Of a stretch of 5,093 bases of DNA, positions 1 through 5,093 are shown in pieces; within the stretch, counting starts at the first letter, position 1, and each line of letters begins with the position of its first letter. The stretch spans positions 1 through 5,093 of the forward strand of contig JAWLGN010000352.1 in assembly GCA_041685075.1 (NCBI GenBank). Reading direction: 5' to 3'. The position numbers and the translations under genes were made by a program. Below the pieces are notes generated by a model. The model was not told where the DNA came from, made no database searches, and saw only the letters and a program-made list of their open reading frames with translations. The DNA comes from JAMCRM01 sp041685075 (GTDB lineage: Bacteria > Acidobacteriota > Terriglobia > Bryobacterales > Bryobacteraceae).

Positions 1-734
1 TGGAGCTCTACTGGCTGGAACAGGCGGAGTGCGACGTGCCCGATGGCGACGGCTGGTTGTGCGCCGACGAGATCGCCGTCCTGGAGCGCATGCCGGTCCC
101 GCGGCGCCGCGCCGACTGGCGGCTGGGACGCTGGTCCGCCAAGCGGGCCCTGGCCGCCTACTTCAAGCTGTTCTCGGATTTCCACGCCTTCCGGGAACTC
201 TGCCTGCTGCCGGAGCCCGGCGGTGCCCCCGAGGCGTTCGTGGGCAACCGGCCCGCGGGGGTTTCAGTCTCCATCAGCCATCGCGGCGGGCTCGCGCTCT
301 GTACCGTCATGCCGTGCAAAGCGGCGTTGGGCTGCGATTTGGAACTGGTTGAACCGCACAGCGCGGCGTTTCTGGCGGATTTCTTCACTCGCGAGGAGCA
401 GGCGCTGGTCGCACGGGCGCCCGCGGCCGACCGGGCGCGGCTGGTGGCCCTGCTCTGGAGCGGCAAGGAGAGCGCCCTGAAGGCGCTGCGCGCGGGGCTC
501 CGGCTCGACACGCGCTGCGTGAACGTTTCGCCCGTCGGCGCGCTGCCCGGCGCCCAGCCGGAGGCACCGGGTTCCGCCGGGTGGCTGCCGTTGCACGTCC
601 GCTACACACCCGGCCGCAGCTTCTACGGCTGGTGGCAGCACGAACGAGGGGTGTTGCGGACGGTGGTGGCGGATCCACCGCCTCTCCCGCCGCGCCACAT
701 TGAACTCTCGCCCGTATTCGTCCCGGACCGATAG
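1..734 (+). CDS. 4'-phosphopantetheinyl transferase superfamily protein, 5' end at or just outside the window edge
   Basis: Transfers the 4'-phosphopantetheine arm of coenzyme A to a conserved serine on acyl- or peptidyl-carrier proteins, acting in the cytoplasm. The frame is open to the left edge. Codons begin at position 3 (ELYWLEQAECD...) and bases 1-2 are 'tg', so the start codon may be an ATG or GTG whose first base lies just outside; that would give a 244-residue protein. The internal GTG at 36 is a poorer start because it drops the ELYWLEQ strand expected in this family. Family marks, numbered from the presumed Met: SISHRGG around residue 94, GCDLE with Mg-binding Asp113 and Glu115, FFTREEQ, and WSGKESALKAL with Lys156, Glu157 and Lys161. 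Two-lobe size and these motifs fit the Sfp/EntD/HetI type rather than the short AcpS type. The GCDLE motif has Cys where Val or Ile is more usual. The carrier protein it serves is not in the window. Family call is firm; the exact substrate is unknown. Confidence 0.93.
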   Translation, partial: ELYWLEQAECDVPDGDGWLCADEIAVLERMPVPRRRADWRLGRWSAKRALAAYFKLFSDFHAFRELCLLPEPGGAPEAFVGNRPAGVSVSISHRGGLALCTVMPCKAALGCDLELVEPHSAAFLADFFTREEQALVARAPAADRARLVALLWSGKESALKALRAGLRLDTRCVNVSPVGALPGAQPEAPGSAGWLPLHVRYTPGRSFYGWWQHERGVLRTVVADPPPLPPRHIELSPVFVPDR

Positions 735-778
735 GCACGCTGCGCTGCTCTGTCCCCCGACTCTCGCCAAATCGACTC

Positions 779-784
779 TATACT
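779..784 (+). promoter_or_regulatory. Possible -10 promoter element for the sigma/anti-sigma/receptor operon
   Basis: TATACT matches the housekeeping -10 consensus TATAAT at five of six positions and is a local AT-rich island in GC-rich sequence. Transcription from about 790-792 would give a leader of roughly 18 nt that contains the GGAGG at 800-804 and ends at the ATG at 809. No good -35 box is seen at 16-18 bp spacing, and an ECF-type autoregulatory promoter was not recognised either. This rests on sequence match and position only. Confidence 0.35.
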
Positions 785-799
785 TTTATGGATGGGGTC

Positions 800-804
800 G
801 GAGG
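800..804 (+). promoter_or_regulatory. Ribosome binding site that decides the sigma factor start
   Basis: GGAGG lies 4 nt upstream of the ATG at 809. The earlier in-frame ATG at 788 has no purine-rich Shine-Dalgarno sequence before it and sits next to the possible -10 element. The start at 809 is therefore preferred, although it shortens the protein by seven residues. Confidence 0.65.
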
Positions 805-808
805 CACA

Positions 809-1381
809 ATGACGCGGGCGGACGTGTGCAGGCTGATCGACGGCCTGCACCAGTCCTGGTACGCGGGCCTGGTGCGGTACGCCGCCCGCATCACCGGCAA
901 CCTTGACCTGGCCCAGGATCTCGTCCAGCAGTCGTTCTGTGATCTGTGCTCGGAGCTGCTGCGCGGGATCCGTATTGACAGCCCGCAGGCCTGGACCCTG
1001 GTGGTCGTGAAGCGCGCCATCAACAAGGCGCTCTATCGCGATCGGGACCGGGGCATCAGCTTCGAGTCGATCGATGCGATGGACAGCGAGGCTGCCGCGG
1101 CTCTCTTCCCGGTCTTGCGGGTCGAGGCCAACGGGGACCTGGACGACATCGCGCGATTCCTCGCCTGCCTCAGCCCGCGCGAGGAGGAGGTGGTTCTGCT
1201 GCGCCTCGAAGGCTGCCGTTACGAGGAGATCGCCCGCACATTGGGCATTTCCAGGGAAACGGTCAAGACGCTGCTTGCCCGCGCGATGAAGAAGATGCAG
1301 GCGGTCTGCCGCGCGCCCGAAACAACGCCCGGTGCGAGTCCGGGGAAGACAGATGGAAGAGCGCTCTACACACGCCAGTGA
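809..1381 (+). CDS. ECF-family RNA polymerase sigma factor (sigma-70 regions 2 and 4)
   Basis: A 190-residue extracytoplasmic-function sigma factor that directs RNA polymerase to a specific set of promoters. Region 2 covers roughly residues 14-80: WYAGLVRYAARITGN, then DLAQDLVQQSFCDL (region 2.2, core polymerase binding), then SPQAWTLVVVKRAINKAL leading to a basic stretch, RDRDR (region 2.3-2.4, -10 recognition). A short acidic linker follows. Region 4 covers about 110-166: LDDIARFLACLSPREEEVVL and a helix-turn-helix, YEEIARTLGISRETVKTLL, for -35 recognition. Regions 1 and 3 are absent, as expected for ECF factors. The tail after about 167 is short and unstructured-looking (Pro, Gly, Thr). 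The ATG at 809 is chosen over 788 because GGAGG precedes it. The 3' end overlaps the anti-sigma gene by 29 bp, a usual sign of coupled expression with a cognate regulator. The ECF subgroup and target promoters cannot be read from the sequence. Confidence 0.93.
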   Translation: MTRADVCRLIDGLHQSWYAGLVRYAARITGNLDLAQDLVQQSFCDLCSELLRGIRIDSPQAWTLVVVKRAINKALYRDRDRGISFESIDAMDSEAAAALFPVLRVEANGDLDDIARFLACLSPREEEVVLLRLEGCRYEEIARTLGISRETVKTLLARAMKKMQAVCRAPETTPGASPGKTDGRALYTRQ

Positions 1382-3344
1382 CGAGCAGTTGATCGCCCAT
1401 CTGGATGGCGAACTCACGGCGGCCGAGCACGCCGAGGTCGAGTGCCACCTCAAGCGTTGCTGGCAATGCCGGGCGCGCGCCATGCAGCTTCAGGACCAGG
1501 TGCGGCGGTTGAGCGAGGCGTGGGCTAACCAGGCCTACCTGCCACCAGCCGACATCGAGCGTTCCCGTCAGCGCTGCCGGCGGTTCGTCCACGGCCCTGC
1601 CGGGCGCGGCGGCCGCGGTTCCGAGCCGAGGTTTTACCTGCTGGCAGCTTCCTTGCGCTGGCGGTTCGCGGCCGCCGGCCTGCTGCTGACGGCGGCGCTG
1701 GCCGGCTGGCGGCTCTGGACCGCCACGCCCGCGGAAACACCACCCAATCCCGCCGCGCAACTCACCCGGGCCGCGCTCGATTCGGACGCCCACCTGCACC
1801 AGGTCGCTGGCGCGGTGCACCAGGTGATCCGGGTCGAGGTAGCCGAACTGCGGCCCCGTAACCGCCGGCGCATCAGCCGCCTCGAGGTTTGGTCCCATCC
1901 GCCCCAACAGCGCGCCGCACTGCGGTGGAGCTATCCCAGCTCCGGTCTTCGCTACGCGCACTGGCGGTCCGCTCAGGGCAGCCATTTCTACGATCCGGCG
2001 GTGGAGCCGCGCCCCCTGGCCGGCCGGCCGCAATCCGGCACCGTCGTCTTCCTCTCCGAATTGCCGCGCCACGGCATGGATATCTACCGGTTGGAGGCCG
2101 CTTTTCTCCAGTGGCTCCAGAACAAGGACTGGCGCGCTGTCGCATTCAGCAGGGAGTTCGCCGAGTTCGCCGGCCGTGACGGTGTCCGGCTCCAGCTCCG
2201 GCAGACGGCAGAGACCGCCCGGCTGATTGCCGAACGGGGCGGTCGCAACGGCATCGCCACCGCCATTCTCGAACTCGACCGCCGCACGAATCGCCCGCGC
2301 TTTGCCGCGCTGCGCTTCGAACGGGACGGTCAGGCGGCCGAGTTTCGCCTGGTGATGGAAAGCGAAACCGTCGTGCCGCCGGAGTGGATTCCGGCGGCGG
2401 TGTTCACCCCCACGGTTCCCGAGTTTGTTGCGAAGCGGGAACCCTTGCGGCCCATTCCTCTCGGCGTGCCGCCCCGCATTGCACCCGCGCCACCGCTGCT
2501 GCCGCATCCCGAAGAACTCGATCTGCTGGAGGTGGAGGTCTGGTATCTGCTCCACCGCATCGGCGCCTGCCTGGGCGACCCCGTAACGGTTCGGCGCACG
2601 GCCGCGGGCATCGAGGTGGCCGGCAGGTTCGCCTCCGAGTCGCGGAGCCGGCAGGTGGCCGCCGCCCTCGACGAGTTCGCCGGGCATTCCTGGGTGCGCA
2701 TCGATCTGGAAGTCGCCAAAATCGCTGAAGCCTCCGGAGAGTCCGCCCCGGGCATCGTGGTTTCCACCCGGGGCAAGACGCCGCTCGACGAGTACCTGGC
2801 CCAACGGTATGCCTCCCGCCAGGAACTCAACGCCTTTTTGAACGACGTCGTTTCGACCTCGAAGGCCCAACTCGCCGAAGCCTGGGCACTGCGGTGGGTG
2901 GCGGAGCGCTTTTCCCGCCCGGAGAGCCTTCCCCTCTCCCGGCGCTCCTTGCTGGAGTCGATGGCCGAGGACCACCTGAACGCCCTCCAGCGGCATTTTC
3001 GCCATCTCGAGCGCGCATTCGAGCTGCCCGCAGGCGAGCCGGTGCCCGTGTTGCCCACGCCCCGCAACTGGCGGGAAGCCTGCCACACGCCTTTTGAACA
3101 CGCACACGCCTTGCACCGGCTGGTCATGGCGTTTTTCGCCGGTGACTCGCCGGTGAGTATCTATGGTTCCGCGTCCGGCGACTCCAGCCAGGCCGTGCCC
3201 GGCCAGGGCGGCGCGCTGGAAGCACTGCGCAACGCGTTGTCCCTGGGAGAGTCCAGCCTCGCTACCGCCCGCTCTCTGGTTCATCTTCAGTTAGCGGGCC
3301 CGCCGGCGGTCCCGGAGGCAAACCGCCAGGAAGGAAACAACTAG
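1353..3344 (+). CDS. Membrane-anchored zinc-finger anti-sigma factor with large periplasmic region
   Basis: Predicted 663-residue inhibitor of the sigma factor encoded just upstream. The cytoplasmic N-terminus has the anti-sigma zinc-binding pattern His32-x3-Cys36-x2-Cys39, after LIAHLDGELTAAE, which is typical of zf-HC2 domains. One transmembrane helix spans about 105-122 (FAAAGLLLTAALAGW), with Arg-rich sequence before it, predicting N-in/C-out topology. The periplasmic part (about 125-663) has three visible sections: a mixed strand-rich region (140-360) rich in Trp, Tyr and Arg; a Pro-rich linker (362-387); then a compact alpha/beta stretch (about 390-455) resembling a BON domain, followed by a largely helical segment (477-596) and a disordered tail. 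ATG 1353 has GGGGAAG 4 nt upstream; a GTG at 1332 would add seven residues and is less likely. Most anti-sigma factors of this class are 200-350 residues, so this one is large. Zinc finger and membrane anchor are well supported; the periplasmic ligand and the domain names are inference. Confidence 0.85.
   Translation: MEERSTHASDEQLIAHLDGELTAAEHAEVECHLKRCWQCRARAMQLQDQVRRLSEAWANQAYLPPADIERSRQRCRRFVHGPAGRGGRGSEPRFYLLAASLRWRFAAAGLLLTAALAGWRLWTATPAETPPNPAAQLTRAALDSDAHLHQVAGAVHQVIRVEVAELRPRNRRRISRLEVWSHPPQQRAALRWSYPSSGLRYAHWRSAQGSHFYDPAVEPRPLAGRPQSGTVVFLSELPRHGMDIYRLEAAFLQWLQNKDWRAVAFSREFAEFAGRDGVRLQLRQTAETARLIAERGGRNGIATAILELDRRTNRPRFAALRFERDGQAAEFRLVMESETVVPPEWIPAAVFTPTVPEFVAKREPLRPIPLGVPPRIAPAPPLLPHPEELDLLEVEVWYLLHRIGACLGDPVTVRRTAAGIEVAGRFASESRSRQVAAALDEFAGHSWVRIDLEVAKIAEASGESAPGIVVSTRGKTPLDEYLAQRYASRQELNAFLNDVVSTSKAQLAEAWALRWVAERFSRPESLPLSRRSLLESMAEDHLNALQRHFRHLERAFELPAGEPVPVLPTPRNWREACHTPFEHAHALHRLVMAFFAGDSPVSIYGSASGDSSQAVPGQGGALEALRNALSLGESSLATARSLVHLQLAGPPAVPEANRQEGNN
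3328..3335 (+). promoter_or_regulatory. Probable ribosome binding site of the receptor gene
   Basis: AGGAAGGA lies inside the last codons of the anti-sigma gene, 12 nt upstream of the ATG at 3348. The spacing is longer than ideal, but it is the only purine-rich tract near this start. The receptor start is otherwise fixed by a good signal peptide immediately after the ATG. Confidence 0.5.
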
Positions 3345-3347
3345 ACC

Positions 3348-5093
3348 ATGAAACGCTGTCACGTATCCGCCTTCGCCTTGGCCGCGCTTTTCGCCTGCGC
3401 GGCATACGCGCAAACAGGTCAGATTAGCGGGAGCGTCTCCGACACGACAGGAGCCGTCATCCCCGGAACCAGGATCGCCGTGGTGAACCAGGGGACCGGC
3501 ATCATCCAGAACACCTTGACCAACGAAGCCGGCGCCTATACCGTCCCCCTGCTCAGCCCCGGCATGTATGAGGTCTCCGCGCAGCACGATGGCTTCCGGC
3601 CCGTCAGCCGGTCCGGCATCCGCATCGAGGTGGACCAGGTAGCCCGCATCGATTTTCAGTTGCAGGTGGGAGATGTCGCCGAGTCGATCGAGGTGGTCCA
3701 GACGGCTCCGCTGTTACAGACCGCCACCTCTTCAGTGGGCCAGGTGATTGAGAACCAGCAGATCCTTGATTTGCCGCTGAACAACCGTACCGCTCTCGGT
3801 CTGCTCGGGCTCAGTGCCGGCGTCATCCCCGGACGCAACTGGGACCCGGAAAGCTACTCCGCCGCAAATCAGTTCAGCGCCGGCGGTTCGCGGGCCGGCC
3901 AGAACGAGTTTCTCCTGGACGGCTCGCCCAACACCACCCCGGGCGTCTGGCCCGGCCGTGGCATCCTCGGCATGCCCATTCCCGTGGACTCCATCCAGGA
4001 GTTCAAGGTGCAGACCAACTCCTTCGCCGCCGAGTTCGGCCGCAGCGGAGGCGGGCTGATCAACTCGGTAAGCAAGTCCGGCACGAACGAGCTGCACGGC
4101 AGCCTCTTCTGGTACCTCCGGAACTCCGCCATGGATTCCAACAACTTCTTCTCCAACCGCAACGGCGTGCCTCTGGAAAGCTTCAAGCGCAACCAGTTCG
4201 GCGGCACCGTCGGCGGCCCGTTCCAGAGGGATAGAAGCTTCTTCTTCTTCAACTACCAGGGGACTCGCGTCCGCAACCCCGCGGTATTCAACGGCACCGT
4301 TCCCACCGCGGACATGCGCGCCGGCAATTTCTCCCAGGTCGTCAATCCGGTGGGCCCCATCACCCTGTACGATCCGCTCACGACCCAAATCGTCGGCGGC
4401 AACCCCATCCGCCAGCCCTTCCCGGGCAACATCATTCCCGGCGAGCGGATCAATCCCGTGGGCGCCAACATCGCCGGCAAGTACCCCCTGCCGAACCGGC
4501 CGGGCTACGTCAATAACTACTTCGCCACCGCCGCCAGAAAGACCAACGACGACACCGGCGGCGTCCGCATCGACCACATGCTCAGCGACAGCCACAAGGT
4601 CTACGGGCGTTTCTATTACAACCAGGTCGACCCGTCTTCGCCGGACTGGTACGGCAACGAAGCCTCTCCCGGCAGCGCCTACAATCGCCAGAAGGTCTAC
4701 TCCGGAACCGGCGACTATGTCTACACCGCCTCCCCCACGCTGCTGATCAACGCCCGCTACGGATTCACCCAGCGCACCACCGACGAGCCCAGCCGCTCGC
4801 TTGGCGAAATCGATCTCACCACCCTGGGATTCCCCTCCTCCGTGCAAAGCGCGGCCAAGCTGTCCAACTATCCCGGCATCAGCGCCAGCGGCTACTCCGG
4901 TCAGGGTTGGGCCAACGGCATCAACACGTTCGATTACATCGTCCACTCCTTCCAGGGGAGCGCGACGAAGATCTCCGGCAACCACACCCTGAAATTCGGC
5001 GCCGACGTTCGTTTCCACAGCGTCCGGCAGGACCGCGGCATCGACCTGGGTGGCAACTACAGCTTCAACAATGGCTACACACGCGGGCCGAAC
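3348..5093 (+). CDS. TonB-dependent receptor, Oar-like, with N-terminal carboxypeptidase regulatory-like domain (3' end outside window)
   Basis: Outer-membrane beta-barrel receptor, open to the right edge with no stop (582 residues visible; family members are usually about 1000-1200, so roughly half is present). The signal peptide is residues 1-21, with basic MKR, a hydrophobic core and cleavage at AYA|QT. Residues 24-107 form a carboxypeptidase regulatory-like beta-sandwich (GQISGSVSDTTGAVIPG, then NEAGAYTVPLLSPGMYEV). ESIEVV at 112-117 sits where a TonB box would be. The plug domain covers about 118-250 (VGQVIENQQILDLPLNNR, FSAGGSRAGQNEFLLDG, VDSIQEFKVQTNSFAAEFGR, GGLINSVSKSGTNELHG). Barrel strands follow, including FGGTVGGPF and the phenylalanine run in RSFFFFNYQG at 297-306, both hallmarks of this family. 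It starts 3 bp after the anti-sigma stop, so it is probably co-transcribed. There is no FecA-type STN signalling domain. The transported substrate cannot be told from sequence; plant polysaccharide or oligosaccharide uptake is often proposed for such receptors but is not shown here. Confidence 0.93.
   Translation, partial: MKRCHVSAFALAALFACAAYAQTGQISGSVSDTTGAVIPGTRIAVVNQGTGIIQNTLTNEAGAYTVPLLSPGMYEVSAQHDGFRPVSRSGIRIEVDQVARIDFQLQVGDVAESIEVVQTAPLLQTATSSVGQVIENQQILDLPLNNRTALGLLGLSAGVIPGRNWDPESYSAANQFSAGGSRAGQNEFLLDGSPNTTPGVWPGRGILGMPIPVDSIQEFKVQTNSFAAEFGRSGGGLINSVSKSGTNELHGSLFWYLRNSAMDSNNFFSNRNGVPLESFKRNQFGGTVGGPFQRDRSFFFFNYQGTRVRNPAVFNGTVPTADMRAGNFSQVVNPVGPITLYDPLTTQIVGGNPIRQPFPGNIIPGERINPVGANIAGKYPLPNRPGYVNNYFATAARKTNDDTGGVRIDHMLSDSHKVYGRFYYNQVDPSSPDWYGNEASPGSAYNRQKVYSGTGDYVYTASPTLLINARYGFTQRTTDEPSRSLGEIDLTTLGFPSSVQSAAKLSNYPGISASGYSGQGWANGINTFDYIVHSFQGSATKISGNHTLKFGADVRFHSVRQDRGIDLGGNYSFNNGYTRGPN

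Noticed and set aside
735..778. Possible terminator after the phosphopantetheinyl transferase gene
   Set aside because: The region has only weak self-complementarity (around GCACGCTGCGCTGC) and no T-rich run following a stem.
623..1483. A 286-codon minus-strand open frame spanning the intergenic gap and sigma gene
   Set aside because: It is antisense to three well-supported features, including the whole sigma gene, and shows no domain of its own.
1263..3284. A 673-codon open frame on the minus strand opposite the anti-sigma gene
   Set aside because: High GC makes stops rare in antisense frames. Its translation is Gly/Arg/Gln-rich with no recognisable domain, while the + strand frame carries a clear zinc finger and membrane helix.
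3294..3309. Two overlapping 10-bp GC palindromes (GCGGGCCCGC and CCGCCGGCGG) near the 3' end of the anti-sigma gene
   Set aside because: They have no loop and no following T tract, lie within coding sequence, and are expected by chance in GC-rich DNA; not a credible terminator or operator.
3387..3398. Possible lipobox LFAC in the receptor signal peptide
   Set aside because: Phe at the -2 position does not fit the usual lipobox, and a good signal peptidase I site (AYA|QT) follows four residues later, as expected for a barrel receptor.
4231..4245. Short TTC repeat that might be a slippage tract
   Set aside because: Only four TTC units, encoding the conserved phenylalanine run (RSFFFFNY) of this receptor family; codon-level repetition explained by protein constraint.
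3732..5018. A 428-codon open frame on the minus strand opposite the receptor gene
   Set aside because: The translation is a low-complexity Val/Gly/Ala/Glu-rich product typical of the antisense of a coding region, and the + strand frame is an unmistakable TonB-dependent receptor.

Overview
The window is GC-rich and densely coded. All four genes lie on the + strand: a 4'-phosphopantetheinyl transferase cut at its 5' end, an ECF RNA polymerase sigma factor, a large membrane-anchored zinc-finger anti-sigma factor, and the N-terminal half of an Oar-type TonB-dependent receptor that runs off the right edge. The combination of high GC, an ECF sigma/anti-sigma pair and a carboxypeptidase-regulatory-domain ('Oar-like') TonB receptor is very typical of Acidobacteriota, especially the Solibacter/Bryobacter group. 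That assignment is inferred from gene content and style; the window holds no taxonomic marker gene.

Layout: positions 1-734 hold the phosphopantetheinyl transferase, which activates carrier proteins of fatty-acid, polyketide or non-ribosomal peptide synthesis. A 74-bp gap (735-808) is the only real intergenic space. It holds a plausible -10 box and a good Shine-Dalgarno sequence for the next gene, and I see no convincing terminator. Positions 809-1381 encode the sigma factor, 1353-3344 the anti-sigma factor (overlapping the sigma gene by 29 bp), and 3348-5093 the receptor, which starts 3 bp after the anti-sigma stop. The last three genes therefore look like one transcription unit.

Working model (inference): the anti-sigma factor holds the sigma factor at the inner membrane through its cytoplasmic zinc finger. 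Its roughly 540-residue periplasmic part senses something, possibly the state of the co-encoded outer-membrane receptor. Release of the sigma factor would then change transcription, probably including this operon. This resembles FecI-FecR-FecA cell-surface signalling, but the receptor has a carboxypeptidase-like N-terminal domain instead of the FecA-type STN signalling domain, and the anti-sigma factor has an unusual, much larger periplasmic region. The phosphopantetheinyl transferase seems functionally separate. No RNA genes, mobile elements, CRISPR arrays or notable repeats were found.
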